The notes: a model not told the origin generated them from the sequence alone. Shown: positions 42,935 to 52,242, counted from the stretch's first letter. The stretch: DNA of 64,000 bases from Streptococcus suis (GCF_002960625.1 NZ_POJH01000030.1:62001-126000), one strand, 5' to 3'. Made by a program: numbers and translations.

Positions 42935-45442
42935 CTATTCTTTTTTCTTGCGGAAAGCACCGACAAGGCCCATCAAACTAAAGCCAATCAGGCTAAGCAT
43001 AGAACTTGCCTCACCAGTTGCAGGGAGTGTTTTCTGCCCTGTTTGATTTGTTGAGGAGGAGGTGCTTGTCTTAGCTGTAGTAGCAAGTTTGTGTTTTGGT
43101 GCTGGTGTCGCTGGCTTGTCTGCTGGAAGGGTAATGATCTGACCAGATGGCAGTGTGATTTGAACACCAGTTTGACCAGTTGATGTGTTCGTATTGGTAT
43201 CTGTTTGGTTAGTTGGAGGTGTCACGACTTTTGGCTCAGTGTAGACAAACTTGAACTCGCCAAATCCTTCGCTTGCAGTAGAAGCTTGGAGGTAAACCAG
43301 ACCTTCTTGATTAGCCAACAATTCTTTTGCACGATCAGCTGTCAAGAAGCGGAGGTCCAGACCTTTGATGCTATCTGTAAAGGTCCAGTTATTGTCTGCA
43401 GTTGGGTTGATGACCTTTTCAGCGATGATGTAGTTGATGATAGCTTGACGGTTTTCCAGATTGAGCAAATAGTTGACAGAGGCGTCTTTGACACCTGGGA
43501 AGGTACCGCTAGCACGGTAGTTGTTGGTCACTACGATGAATTCTTGCTCATCTGTAACAGCCTGTCCATTGTACTGAAGGTTGCGGACACGGCTGGCTGT
43601 TTCGTTGACCACCTTACCGCTGCGGTCATACTTGTTTGGCTGGGTGATGTCGTATTGGTAGGTTACGCCGTCAATGACATCGAAGTTGTAGGTACGATAG
43701 TCCGTATTGATGAGATTTTGTGGTTCTGTAGAGTTTGGATCTACTTGATTGAACTGACCTGCAGACATTTCCAACCATTCTTTTAGTTGGGCACCGTTGA
43801 CCTTCAAAATAGCCGCGACATTATCGTAGAGGTAGAGGTCTGCTACGTTCTTGATAGCGATTGGTCCAGCAGGAATATCGGTATAGGCAGTCGCGTCGCC
43901 ACGGGTTCCAGCCTTGAATGGGGCCGCTGCAGAAAGGATTGGCAGGTTAGCTTCAGGCGTTCCTGCTAGTTGCTGTTTGGCATACCAGATTTGAGCATTG
44001 TTGACGATTTGAACAGATGGGTCATCTTGCACCAAGGCGAAGAAGCTGTTGATTGGTGCAGTTGTTTCACCGACTTGCTGGCGGACGTAGTTGATGGTTT
44101 CGGTATGGGCTTCTTTGGCAAGGTCAACGATACGGCTGTCTGCCACAGTTGATTTCGTGTTAATCTTGCGGATGGCAGCCTTGCTAGAAGTTGTGGTCCA
44201 TTTACCGTCAGTATAAGTCAAGTTTAGGTCGATCACCCCAAGGTGGTCACCGTATTTACCAGCCATGGTGACAGGAGTGCCGTTGATTTTACCATTTGTG
44301 TCGTCCACGCCAGCATATTTAGCGTAAGAGCTTGGTTTTTCAGCTGTTCCTGGGAATTCTGCGTGGGAGTGACCTGTGATGACCGCATCAATTCCAGACA
44401 GGCTGGCGATTTGGTAACCGACATTTTCTTCGCCGACTTCATACTGGTCATCACCGATACCTGAGTGAGAAAGAACTAGAACGATGTCTGCACCATTTTC
44501 GCGAATAACAGGAACAATGTCACGGACTGCTTCGACCGCATCGCGAACGATGACCTTACCTTCCAAATAGGCCTTGTCCCAGTTGAGGATTTGTGGTGGA
44601 ACGATACCAGTAATTCCAATCTTCAAGCCGACAGCTTTACCGCTTGTATCTGTAAAGGTCTTGTCAATGATGGTATAGGGTTGATAGGCGAATTCTTTGG
44701 TCACAGGGTTGAGAACGTTGGCATTGACAAGGGGCATACCAGCCGTAGCAATGACCTTGCGGAGATAGTCTAATCCGTAGTTGAATTCATGGTTGCCGAG
44801 GGTACCTGCATCAAAGCCAAGTGTATCCAAGGCAGTGTACATTGGGTGCTGCTCGCCTTCTTCGATTGGGTCGATGATGGATTTGTAGTTTCCAAGAGGT
44901 GTTCCTTGGATGGTATCGCCATTATCAACCAGAACGACGTTTGAGTTTTCAGCCTTAGCTTCTTCAATTAGGACAGCTGTTTTAGCCAGACCGAGTGTCT
45001 CCACAGGCTTGTCTTGGTAATAGTCATAGTTGACCAGGTTGGTATGGAGGTCTGTTGTTGCTAGGATACGGACGTCGACGGACTGGCCTTCAACAGGAGT
45101 TGTTGTCTCGGTCGTTGCTGCGCGTGTTTCAGTTGCAGGGCTGGTTATTGTCTCCTCGCTAGTTGCTGTGTCACTAGCTGGGGTGCTAGTGCCTTCGGTT
45201 ACTGTTTCAGAGCTTGCAGGAGTTTCTGTAGCAGGTACAGGCTCAGCCACTGTTGAGGTAGCTACTTCAGAAGAAGCAGTTCCAGTTGTGGCTGCGGAGC
45301 TACTTGTTTCTGTTTGTCCTGTTTCAGTCGTTAAGACAGGGGTCTCTGTGCTGGTTTCTTCAGCGGAGACAAGGGCGGTGTTGGTGCCAGCCAGTAAAGC
45401 TAGGCTGAGGGCTAGGGCACATTTACTAAAACGAAATTTCAT
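42935..45442 (-). CDS. sntA: Wall-anchored 2',3'-cyclic phosphodiesterase/3'-nucleotidase (CpdB/SntA-like)
   Basis: An 835-residue surface enzyme that should degrade extracellular cyclic nucleotides and 3'-nucleotides. Residues 1-27 form a signal peptide, followed by a Thr/Ser/Glu-rich stretch to about 120. The metallophosphatase domain starts at LATTDLHTNLVNYDYYQDKP, the pattern of E. coli CpdB, with VLVDNGDTIQGTPL, GNHEFNYGLDYL and GHSHAEFPG. The nucleotidase C domain has LVQDDPSVQIVNNAQ and SAGQFNQVDPNSTEPQNL. An LPATGE sortase motif, a hydrophobic segment and RKKKE end the protein. GGAGG lies 5 bases before ATG 45442. SntA of S. suis has this architecture; the symbol rests on recall. Confidence 0.85.
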   Translation of the reverse strand: MKFRFSKCALALSLALLAGTNTALVSAEETSTETPVLTTETGQTETSSSAATTGTASSEVATSTVAEPVPATETPASSETVTEGTSTPASDTATSEETITSPATETRAATTETTTPVEGQSVDVRILATTDLHTNLVNYDYYQDKPVETLGLAKTAVLIEEAKAENSNVVLVDNGDTIQGTPLGNYKSIIDPIEEGEQHPMYTALDTLGFDAGTLGNHEFNYGLDYLRKVIATAGMPLVNANVLNPVTKEFAYQPYTIIDKTFTDTSGKAVGLKIGITGIVPPQILNWDKAYLEGKVIVRDAVEAVRDIVPVIRENGADIVLVLSHSGIGDDQYEVGEENVGYQIASLSGIDAVITGHSHAEFPGTAEKPSSYAKYAGVDDTNGKINGTPVTMAGKYGDHLGVIDLNLTYTDGKWTTTSSKAAIRKINTKSTVADSRIVDLAKEAHTETINYVRQQVGETTAPINSFFALVQDDPSVQIVNNAQIWYAKQQLAGTPEANLPILSAAAPFKAGTRGDATAYTDIPAGPIAIKNVADLYLYDNVAAILKVNGAQLKEWLEMSAGQFNQVDPNSTEPQNLINTDYRTYNFDVIDGVTYQYDITQPNKYDRSGKVVNETASRVRNLQYNGQAVTDEQEFIVVTNNYRASGTFPGVKDASVNYLLNLENRQAIINYIIAEKVINPTADNNWTFTDSIKGLDLRFLTADRAKELLANQEGLVYLQASTASEGFGEFKFVYTEPKVVTPPTNQTDTNTNTSTGQTGVQITLPSGQIITLPADKPATPAPKHKLATTAKTSTSSSTNQTGQKTLPATGEASSMLSLIGFSLMGLVGAFRKKKE

Positions 45443-45694
45443 GAGAACCTCCATTTGATATAATCTCAAGAATATTATACCGATTGAAAGCGAAAACAGC
45501 AAGGTGTTTTGTAAAAATAAAAAGAAAAACAAAGAGAAAATTCCAGAAAATTTCATAAAAAGCGAACGATGGTTGAGTGAACGATCTTGTTTTGTCATAG
45601 TTTTTAAAAGTGAAGCCGGGAGGAATTACCGCTTTCCTTTTTCTTTTCCAGTGAAAATGGTAAAATAATAGGAAATAGTTAGGGAGAGAAACAG

Positions 45695-47896
45695 ATGAAG
45701 GAAATCAATTTTACAGGAGAAGAGGTCGTTGGGCTGACTGCCACTTACCTTCCAGCCGAAGATGTTGCTTTTGTTCAGAAGGCCTTGGATTTTGCGACGG
45801 AAGCTCATAAGCCACAATTTCGTAAATCAGGAGAACCTTATATCGTTCACCCCATTCAAGTAGCGGGAATTTTGGCAGGACTTAAGCTTGATGCTGTTAC
45901 TGTTGCCTGTGGCTTCTTGCATGATGTGGTTGAGGATACGGAGGTTACCTTGGATGAGATGGAGGCTGAATTTGGACCAGAGGTTCGCCATATTGTCGGT
46001 GGTGTGACCAAGCTGGGTAAGGTCGAGTACAAGTCACATGAGGAGCAGCTGGCTGAAAACCACCGCAACATGCTGATTGCCATGTCCCAAGATATGCGGG
46101 TGATTCTGGTGAAGCTGGCAGACCGTCTCCACAACATGCGGACCCTCAAGCACTTGCGCAAGGACAAGCAGGAACGTATTTCACGTGAAACAATGGAAAT
46201 CTATGCACCGCTTGCCCACCGTCTAGGTATTTCTTCTATCAAGTGGGAATTGGAAGACATGTCTTTCCGTTACCTCAATGAAGTTGAGTTCTACAAGATT
46301 ACTCGCATGATGAGCGAGAAGCGTCGTGAACGGGAAGATTTGGTCAATGAAGTCGTCGACAAGTTGAGGGAATACACAGAGGAGCGCAATCTGATTGGAC
46401 AGATTTATGGTCGTCCCAAGCATATCTACTCTATCTATCGGAAGATGCACGATAAGAAAAAACGCTTCGACCAGCTCTATGATCTGACAGCTATTCGCTG
46501 CTTGATGGATACTCCAAGCGATGTCTATGCTATGCTTGGCTACATCCATGAACTATGGAAACCTATGCCAGGTCGGTTCAAGGATTACATTGCCAGTCCA
46601 AAGGCCAATGGCTACCAGTCCATCCATACGACAGTTTATGGACCAAAAGGTCCAATCGAGTTCCAAATTCGGACGGTGGAAATGCATCAGGTTGCAGAAT
46701 ACGGGGTGGCGGCTCACTGGGCCTACAAGCGTGGTGGCAAGGCAACTGCTTCTGAAAAAGAGCTGCGTTGGATCAACAACCTGATTGAACTTCAAGAGGG
46801 GGCAGGAGATGCCCAATCCTTCGTTGATTCGGTCAAAGAGGACATCTTCACTGAGCGGATTTACGTCTTTACGCCAGATGGTGCGGTGCGTGAATTGCCT
46901 AAGGACTCCGTACCGATTGACTTCGCCTATGAAATTCATACCAAGGTCGGTGAGCGGGCGACAGGTGCCAAGGTCAACGGCCGTATGGTGCCTCTGACGA
47001 CCAAGCTCAAGACGGGCGACCAGGTGGAAATCATCACCTCTGCCAACTCTTTCGGTCCCAGTCGTGACTGGGTCAATCTTGTAAAGACCCACAAGGCTCG
47101 CAATAAAATCAAGCAGTTCTTCAAAAACCAGGACAAGGAATTGTCTGTTTCCAAAGGGCGTGAAATGCTCCAGAATCTCCTCCAAGAAAACGGCTACGTT
47201 CCTAACCAATACCTGGACCGTCGCCACATGGACGAAGTCCTACAAAAGACCAGCTATAAAACCGATGAGGCTCTCTATGCAGCGGTTGGTTTTGGGGAAA
47301 TCTCTGCCGTGTCCGTCTTTAATCGTCTGACAGAGAAAGAACGTCGAGAAGCCGAGCGGGCTAAGGCCAAAGCTGTCGCGGATGAATTGGTCAACGGTGG
47401 CGAAGTCAAACACGACAACAAAGATAGTTTGAAAATCCGTCACGAAGGTGGCGTGGTCATTGAAGGGGCGTCAGGTTTGCTGATTCGGATTGCCAAATGT
47501 TGTAATCCAGTACCTGGCGATGAGATTGTCGGCTACATCACCAAGGGGCGTGGGGTTGCGGTTCACCGTGTGGACTGTATGAATCTCAAGAGCCAGGAAA
47601 ACTACGATGTTCGCCTAATTGATGTCGGTTGGGAGGATGAAAATTCGACCAAGGAATACATGGCAAACATTGACATCTACGGGCTCAACCGTTCAGGTCT
47701 CCTCAATGATGTCCTCAAGGTCTTGACCAATGCCAGCAAGAATATTTCGTCAGTCAATGCCCAGCCAACCAAGGATATGAAGTTTGCGACTATCCATGTT
47801 TCCTTTGGTATTTCCAACCTGGCAACCTTGACCAGTCTGGTGGATAAGATCAAGTCGGTGCCAGAAGTTTACTCAGTGAAAAGGACCAACGGATAA
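45695..47896 (+). CDS. relA: Bifunctional (p)ppGpp synthetase/hydrolase RelA (RSH)
   Basis: Controls the stringent response. The 733 residues contain the HD hydrolase domain ([18 protein letters not shown]), the synthetase domain with [13 protein letters not shown] and [19 protein letters not shown], a TGS domain ([20 protein letters not shown]) and a C-terminal ACT domain. Both catalytic domains look intact. The order relA-dtd is conserved in Firmicutes and the two are 1 base apart. Confidence 0.96.
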   Translation: MKEINFTGEEVVGLTATYLPAEDVAFVQKALDFATEAHKPQFRKSGEPYIVHPIQVAGILAGLKLDAVTVACGFLHDVVEDTEVTLDEMEAEFGPEVRHIVGGVTKLGKVEYKSHEEQLAENHRNMLIAMSQDMRVILVKLADRLHNMRTLKHLRKDKQERISRETMEIYAPLAHRLGISSIKWELEDMSFRYLNEVEFYKITRMMSEKRREREDLVNEVVDKLREYTEERNLIGQIYGRPKHIYSIYRKMHDKKKRFDQLYDLTAIRCLMDTPSDVYAMLGYIHELWKPMPGRFKDYIASPKANGYQSIHTTVYGPKGPIEFQIRTVEMHQVAEYGVAAHWAYKRGGKATASEKELRWINNLIELQEGAGDAQSFVDSVKEDIFTERIYVFTPDGAVRELPKDSVPIDFAYEIHTKVGERATGAKVNGRMVPLTTKLKTGDQVEIITSANSFGPSRDWVNLVKTHKARNKIKQFFKNQDKELSVSKGREMLQNLLQENGYVPNQYLDRRHMDEVLQKTSYKTDEALYAAVGFGEISAVSVFNRLTEKERREAERAKAKAVADELVNGGEVKHDNKDSLKIRHEGGVVIEGASGLLIRIAKCCNPVPGDEIVGYITKGRGVAVHRVDCMNLKSQENYDVRLIDVGWEDENSTKEYMANIDIYGLNRSGLLNDVLKVLTNASKNISSVNAQPTKDMKFATIHVSFGISNLATLTSLVDKIKSVPEVYSVKRTNG

Positions 47897-47897
47897 G

Positions 47898-48341
47898 ATG
47901 AAAATTGTATTACAACGTGTATCGCAGGCCAGTGTGACTATCGAAGGAAGCATTCATGGGCAAATTGAACAGGGGCTTTTGCTCCTAGTCGGTGTGGGGC
48001 CAGATGACAGCCAGGAAGATCTGGACTATGCTGTTCGTAAAATTGTCAATATGCGTATATTTGCAGATGAGGCAGGTAAGATGAATAAGTCTGTCCAAGA
48101 TGTGGCGGGCAAGATTTTATCCATTTCCCAATTTACCCTTTTTGCGGATACCAAAAAAGGCAATCGCCCTGCTTTTACAGGAGCGGCAGCTCCTGCCCTA
48201 GCCAGCCAACTCTATGATGCTTTTAATCAGGCCTTGTCGGCCTTTGTGCCGGTTGAAGTGGGCGTTTTTGGGGCGGACATGGCGGTCAGTCTAGTCAATG
48301 ATGGTCCGGTGACCATTGTGTTAGATACCAAAAATCGCTAG
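47898..48341 (+). CDS. dtd: D-aminoacyl-tRNA deacylase
   Basis: Removes D-amino acids wrongly attached to tRNA. The 147-residue product begins [17 protein letters not shown] and carries the two family motifs, [20 protein letters not shown] and a C-terminal [16 protein letters not shown] with the Gly-cis-Pro-like region. It is translationally coupled to relA. Confidence 0.95.
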   Translation: MKIVLQRVSQASVTIEGSIHGQIEQGLLLLVGVGPDDSQEDLDYAVRKIVNMRIFADEAGKMNKSVQDVAGKILSISQFTLFADTKKGNRPAFTGAAAPALASQLYDAFNQALSAFVPVEVGVFGADMAVSLVNDGPVTIVLDTKNR

Positions 48342-48402
48342 ACCTCTATACTTTTATAGGTTTATTTGATATACTAATATCAAGAAAATGTGGAGGTGTC
48401 GG

Positions 48403-48588
48403 ATGAAAAAGTTATTAACCAATCATTTCTTTTATTTAATCCTTGCTTTTGTACTAATCTTAGCGATTTATTTCAGTGATTTGGATAAACGTTGGATTAT
48501 CTTAGCAAGTTTTCTCTATTTCATTCCCTCGCAGATTTTATACCGTCGTCGCCTCAAAGAGCGACTACAAGAAGACCAGCCCAAGTAG
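48403..48588 (+). CDS. Small membrane protein, unknown
   Basis: A 61-residue protein with two hydrophobic segments (about 8-25 and 31-46) and a highly charged tail, RRRLKERLQEDQPK. A GGAGGTG site precedes ATG 48403, a TATACT box lies upstream, and a strong terminator follows. Function unknown. Confidence 0.6.
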   Translation: MKKLLTNHFFYLILAFVLILAIYFSDLDKRWIILASFLYFIPSQILYRRRLKERLQEDQPK

Positions 48589-48600
48589 GCTGGTTTTTTG
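48575..48600 (+). terminator. Terminator of 48403-48588
   Basis: ACCAGCC / GGCTGGT followed by TTTTTT, overlapping the stop codon. Confidence 0.8.
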
Positions 48601-48637
48601 ATGTATAAATTGGACTACAATTCTTTATTAAATATGC

Positions 48638-48643
48638 TATAAT
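48638..48643 (+). promoter_or_regulatory. Extended -10 promoter of interrupted toxin locus
   Basis: TATAAT preceded by TGC. The 5' part of the predicted transcript carries AGACGGTGGCT (48663-48673), which is complementary to AGCCACCGTCT at 49235-49245 in the same transcript. Such 5'-3' pairing is usual in type I toxin mRNAs. Confidence 0.5.
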
Positions 48644-48700
48644 AGTTTTTGCAGAAAAGTAAAGACGGTGGCTCTAATTTCTGAAAGGTAGGTGGTGCCT

Positions 48701-48799
48701 ATGGGCAAATCATCAAAATCTAACAGAAGGGCTAGCCCAAGCCAGCTGGTAAGTGAACTTACTCATCTGGCAACGACAAATCCTATAAGATTTGTCTAG
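48701..48799 (+). other. Short open frame at the toxin start position
   Basis: A 32-codon frame, MGKSSKSNRRASPSQLV onward, begins after a purine-rich GAAAGGTAGGTGG site. It is basic and hydrophilic, unlike a membrane toxin, and stops at TAG 48797. It is in the same frame as the hydrophobic toxin-like end at 49121. It may be the original start region joined to inserted DNA. I cannot show that it is translated. Confidence 0.25.
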
Positions 48800-48906
48800 G
48801 GCTCGCACTAGCTCGAGTTTTGAAAAATATCGTTTCAAAACTCTCACGTCGAAAGTCTTAGCTTGTCAACCTTTGAGAGGCTAACACTCATGTTTGTAGC
48901 TGGTAC

Positions 48907-49122
48907 AGTCATCCAGTTTTTCTTTTATTACTTCGACGAGCGAGGAAACATCGTTTCCTTATTTCCAACTTCAAAGACACCACTGGAGTCTTTGAACTCG
49001 CTTTGCCGTACTCTGCAGGGGTAACTTGCTTTCGCAAGTGCTTTCTACAACCTTGTACAGTCACTCGACTGTACAAGCTGTCTGCAGCTCGTTGCCTAGT
49101 ACTAAAAGTAAACTGGGTGACT
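48907..49122. repeat. MITE-like repeat, long copy
   Basis: A 216-bp element with imperfect terminal inverted repeats: AGTCATCCAGTTTTTCTTTTA on the left, and on the right the complement AGTCACCCAGTTTACTTTTA. It shares its ends and two internal blocks with 37679-37762, and has extra internal hairpins (CAAAGAC/GTCTTTG and CTTGTACAGTC/GACTGTACAAG). It encodes no transposase. It lies inside the toxin-antitoxin locus. Confidence 0.65.
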
Positions 49123-49183
49123 ATTATCTTTTATCGCTCTCGTGATGTTAGTGCTTGAATTGGTAAAATCGACAAAAAAATAA
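49121..49183 (+). pseudogene. C-terminal remnant of a holin-like type I toxin
   Basis: The frame reads LLSFIALVMLVLELVKSTKK and stops. This is a single hydrophobic helix with a basic end, typical of small type I toxins of the TxpA/holin-like group. It has no start codon of its own: it begins at the right edge of the MITE-like element. The terminator hairpin and the antisense RNA that would control it follow directly. Confidence 0.5.
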
Positions 49184-49292
49184 CCGTCTGTAACTTTGGC
49201 GAGTTCACGGTTATTTTTTAAATAATTTGTAAACAGCCACCGTCTTAAACGGTTCTGCAATGGGTAGTTGTTTCCCGCAACTACCTTTTTCT
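49172..49292 (-). ncRNA. Predicted antisense antitoxin RNA
   Basis: A minus-strand promoter (TTGACT 49322-49327, 17 bases, TATAAT 49299-49304) should produce an RNA of about 120 nt. It would fold into GGTAGTTG/CAACTACC, ACCGT/ACGGT and a terminator AATAACCGT/ACGGTTATT with seven T. It overlaps the 3' part of the toxin transcript, the arrangement of type I systems. The terminator hairpin works in both directions. Confidence 0.6.
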
Positions 49293-49298
49293 ATGTTT

Positions 49299-49327
49299 AT
49301 TATACATCGGCAGGTCTATCAAGTCAA
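49299..49327 (-). promoter_or_regulatory. Promoter of the antisense RNA
   Basis: TTGACT, a 17-base spacer and TATAAT form a strong promoter on the minus strand. Confidence 0.7.
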
Positions 49328-49399
49328 GTTGGACATTTATCTTTTGTCTAAATATGCTATAATAATGATTATTACTTACAAAAAATGTAGGAGATTTCT

Positions 49400-50137
49400 A
49401 TGCTTAATATTTTTGTATTAGAAGATGACTTTTTTCAGCAGAGCAGGCTAGAAAATGCTATTAGGCAGTGTGTTGAAGAAACGTCAGTAAGATATAAATT
49501 CCTAGAAGTTTTTGGTAAACCAAATCAGTTATTGGAATCAATTGAGGAAGCAGGGAATCACCAATTTTTCTTTTTAGATATTGAAATTAAAGGCGAAGAA
49601 AAGAAAGGCATGGAAATCGCTAAAGAAATCCGTGCTCGAGATCCTTATGCTGTTATTGTCTTTGTAACAACTCACTCAGAATTTATGCCGGTAACGTATC
49701 GTTATCGGGTTTCTGCTTTAGATTTTATAGATAAAGGCCTGGAGGATAGTGACTTTCAAAAGGCAGTATCAGATGTGTTAGTGCATGCTTTTGAAAATAT
49801 TGATCATACTATAGCTGAAAATTCTTTTATATACAAAACTGAAACTGCTCATATTCAAGTCCCTTTTAGTGACATCCTTTATTTTGAAACATCATCAACG
49901 ATTCATAAAGTCATTTTAAAAACCAAAACAGGTCAGACTGAGTTTTACGGGAAAGTATCCGATATAGCGAAAGCAGATGAACGACTTTACCAGGCACATC
50001 GTTCTTGTGTAGTGAATCCATTAAATATAACGAGATTGGACAGAACAAACCATATTGCCTATTTTGAGAATGGAGATTCTTGTTTTGTTTCTCGGATGAA
50101 GCAGAAGGAGCTTGCAGATTTACTGGAGATTGACTGA
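49400..50137 (+). CDS. LytTR-family response regulator (AgrA/ComE/BlpR type)
   Basis: A 245-residue response regulator. The receiver domain has MLNIFVLEDDFFQQ with the acidic pocket and the phospho-acceptor Asp in FFFLDIEIKGEEKKGMEIA. The C-terminal LytTR domain (about 140-245) has IPFSDILYFETSS-like and LYQAHRSCVVNPLNI motifs. These regulators bind pairs of direct repeats about one 21-bp step apart, which is what precedes five promoters downstream. It overlaps the kinase gene by one base. It is the likely activator of the region 51.6-59 kb. Confidence 0.9.
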   Translation: MLNIFVLEDDFFQQSRLENAIRQCVEETSVRYKFLEVFGKPNQLLESIEEAGNHQFFFLDIEIKGEEKKGMEIAKEIRARDPYAVIVFVTTHSEFMPVTYRYRVSALDFIDKGLEDSDFQKAVSDVLVHAFENIDHTIAENSFIYKTETAHIQVPFSDILYFETSSTIHKVILKTKTGQTEFYGKVSDIAKADERLYQAHRSCVVNPLNITRLDRTNHIAYFENGDSCFVSRMKQKELADLLEID

Positions 50138-51477
50138 TGAATATTTTTATATCTCCATTTTATGATACTATTTTCTTTATTGACATGCTGATTCGTTTGA
50201 TGATTCTTCAACAAATTAGCGGTTTATTTTTAAGCAAGAAGAAAAAATGTTTTATAGCTTCTTGCTTAACTGTCTGTCAAATAATTCTTTATGATATTTA
50301 CTTACTATTAGAACCATTTTCTTTTCTGATTGTTATACCATTTTTTAAAACAAATTGGAATAGAACTCAAAAAATATTTTATGGATTATTACCATTTGTG
50401 ATAGGGGATATGTTTCAACGTATCATCAGCCTTTATTTACGTTTTATTTTTGATGTAGATATTGTATATGCAAATGCTAGTGTTATGTTTGAAATCTTAT
50501 TGTCTATTTTATTAATTCCTTTTTATTATGGATTTTTCAAGGGATTACGAATAGAATCGAAATATCTTCAAGTTGATACTTTGGACAAAAAATTTAGCGG
50601 TATATTTTTGGGATTAAATATTCTATTTATTACTTATTTTCTTTTAATAAGAGGTAATTTATTTTTGGAAGTATTGATGGATAAAGGAATAGTGGATATT
50701 AAGATAGATACTTATTTTATTAGAACTAATATACTACTATTATACTTTATTCTATTTACAGTTAGTATGTTGTATTTAAACTATCAGAAGAAAGAAAAGC
50801 AAGAAAAAGAAATCCAGGAATTGAAGGACAAACAATTAGCTGATTTAGGTCGTTATAGCCGTCATGTTGAATCACTTTATAAAGAAATTCGAAGTTTCCG
50901 ACATGACTATACAAATATTCTCGTTAGTTTGAATGAGGCTATAAAAGAGGGAGACATTGTTGCGATTCGAACGATTTATAGTGAGGTTATTGCAGATTCT
51001 GATAGAAAATTCTATGATGGAAAATATGATATAGCTAGATTATCCAATATACAAAATCCTGCAGTGAAGAGTTTACTATCATCTAAGATGTTGGAGGCAC
51101 AAAAAAAGGGGATTGCAATTTCTGTGGAAGTAGATGCTGAAATTGAACCACCTGCTTTAGAGTTGATAGAATTCATAACGATTCTGTCTATTTTATTAGA
51201 TAATGCTATCGATGCTGCAGAGCAGTGTACAAATGGAAATATTGTATTTGCCTACTTCCAGGAATATGACCGAAAAATTGTGGTTGTAGAAAATACTACT
51301 GTCGAGGATAAAGTATTAACAAGTCATATTTTTGAATATGGTCATTCTACAAAAGGAGATAATCGAGGAATTGGCTTGGCCAATATAAAAGCTATTTTAG
51401 ATAACTATCCTAAATTTTCTATATCAACGAACAGTAGCAATCATCGATTTGTTCAGGAGTTGGTGTTTTTGGAATAA
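50137..51477 (+). CDS. Peptide-sensing histidine kinase (ComD/BlpH/AgrC type)
   Basis: A 446-residue sensor with six to seven N-terminal membrane helices (to about residue 215), a coiled-coil linker (KKEKQEKEIQELKDKQ) and a HPK10/GHKL kinase domain. The phospho-acceptor His is in SFRHDYTNIL, the N box in ILLDNAIDAAEQ and the G box in DNRGIGLANIKAIL. This class senses secreted peptides. The inducing peptide and its exporter are not encoded nearby. The gene ends at its own terminator. Confidence 0.9.
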   Translation: MNIFISPFYDTIFFIDMLIRLMILQQISGLFLSKKKKCFIASCLTVCQIILYDIYLLLEPFSFLIVIPFFKTNWNRTQKIFYGLLPFVIGDMFQRIISLYLRFIFDVDIVYANASVMFEILLSILLIPFYYGFFKGLRIESKYLQVDTLDKKFSGIFLGLNILFITYFLLIRGNLFLEVLMDKGIVDIKIDTYFIRTNILLLYFILFTVSMLYLNYQKKEKQEKEIQELKDKQLADLGRYSRHVESLYKEIRSFRHDYTNILVSLNEAIKEGDIVAIRTIYSEVIADSDRKFYDGKYDIARLSNIQNPAVKSLLSSKMLEAQKKGIAISVEVDAEIEPPALELIEFITILSILLDNAIDAAEQCTNGNIVFAYFQEYDRKIVVVENTTVEDKVLTSHIFEYGHSTKGDNRGIGLANIKAILDNYPKFSISTNSSNHRFVQELVFLE

Positions 51478-51493
51478 GATTTATAGATGTAAG

Positions 51494-51518
51494 TCCAGTC
51501 GAAAGGCTGGATTTTTTT
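51494..51518 (+). terminator. Terminator of the two-component operon
   Basis: TCCAG / CTGGA with flanking pairs, followed by seven T. Confidence 0.75.
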
Positions 51519-51538
51519 GCATCTTCTCGAAAAAATGG

Positions 51539-51605
51539 TCATTCATTACAAAATAACGACATTTCATGACATGGATGAAAAAATGGTGATGTATTAGTCT
51601 ATACT
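51539..51605 (+). promoter_or_regulatory. LytTR-activated promoter 1
   Basis: Direct repeats TCATTCATTAC (51539-51549) and CATTTCATGAC (51560-51570) are offset by 21 bp; 29 bp later comes TATACT (51600-51605). There is no good -35 box, as expected of an activator-dependent promoter. Confidence 0.8.
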
Positions 51606-51640
51606 AAGAGTGTAAAGAAAACAAAAAAGGAGGCACGAAC

Positions 51641-51799
51641 ATGAATACTTTAAAAACATACTTCAAAGGAAATAAAAAAACAATCTACATGGTGTTGATT
51701 ATTGTTGGCTTATTGACCATTTATCCGCCTATTTTTCAAACCATTTACCAAGCAGGTAGAGATTTTGGGCGTAGTTTTGTGAATGCAGTTTTACCGTAA
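51641..51799 (+). CDS. 52-residue membrane peptide, operon 1
   Basis: Starts MNTLKTYFKGNKKTIY, has one hydrophobic helix (about 17-33) and ends with the YQAGRDFGRSFVNAV motif. The motif YxxGxxFG recurs in the proteins at 51840 and 56467. AAGGAGG precedes the ATG, in a leader almost identical to that of operon 2. There is no double-glycine leader, so it is not an obvious bacteriocin. A role in immunity is inferred only from context. Confidence 0.65.
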   Translation: MNTLKTYFKGNKKTIYMVLIIVGLLTIYPPIFQTIYQAGRDFGRSFVNAVLP

Positions 51800-51839
51800 A
51801 TATGTAGATAGGATAGGAAATTTTAAAGGAGAGAAAGCG

Positions 51840-52001
51840 ATGAAAAAAATGAAAACTGTTAAGGATAGTCAACCGTGGTCAGAGCGTGAAAAAGTTTTGC
51901 TCTTGTTACTTTTGGTTAGTGTGATTGATATTCCATCTCTCATTGATACCCTATATCAAATTGGTTATGAATTTGGTCAGGCTCTTGCACTTTGGTTTTA
52001 G
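51840..52001 (+). CDS. 53-residue membrane peptide, operon 1
   Basis: MKKMKTVKDSQPWSEREK is followed by a leucine-rich hydrophobic helix (about 19-35) and the end motif YQIGYEFGQALALWF, shared with its neighbour and with the protein at 56467. An AAAGGAGAG site precedes ATG 51840. Function unknown; presumably co-transcribed from promoter 1. Confidence 0.65.
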   Translation: MKKMKTVKDSQPWSEREKVLLLLLLVSVIDIPSLIDTLYQIGYEFGQALALWF

Positions 52002-52074
52002 TAAATGATGAGATGATTTTACGGAATGTGTTTGTTGGTGCATTTTATACGCGTATCGTAAGAGGAATAATTTT

Positions 52075-52242
52075 ATGATTTGGCTTATTAAACTTCTATT
52101 GGTTGTTGTAATTTCCATTCCTGTAACAAGTATTTTACAGCCTTTTCACAACCATTACTTAAATGGATTCACGGTTGCGGTCATTTCCGTCATTGTGTCC
52201 CATTTAGTGGATAAATATGGGAAAGGTGGGGATGAAGTATGA
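52075..52242 (+). CDS. 55-residue membrane peptide, operon 1
   Basis: Two hydrophobic segments (about 2-20 and 29-45) and a charged end, DKYGKGGDEV. The stop overlaps the next ATG by 4 bases, which supports translation of both. An AGAGGAA site precedes the ATG at 52075. The TPVTSILQP-like hinge and small size are reminiscent of small immunity proteins, but no family is recognised. Confidence 0.6.
   Translation: MIWLIKLLLVVVISIPVTSILQPFHNHYLNGFTVAVISVIVSHLVDKYGKGGDEV

Noticed and set aside
45030..45458. Long plus-strand frame opposite the 5' part of the nucleotidase gene
   Set aside because: It mirrors the repetitive Thr/Ser/Glu-rich coding sequence on the minus strand and yields low-complexity valine/serine protein; it has no ribosome site.
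46553..47227. 224-codon minus-strand frame inside relA
   Set aside because: It lies wholly opposite the conserved synthetase and TGS domains; the sense-strand gene explains the sequence.
48891..49023. 43-codon frame starting at an ATG in front of the MITE-like element
   Set aside because: Most of it is translated from the repeat itself, including its inverted end, so the open frame is probably accidental.
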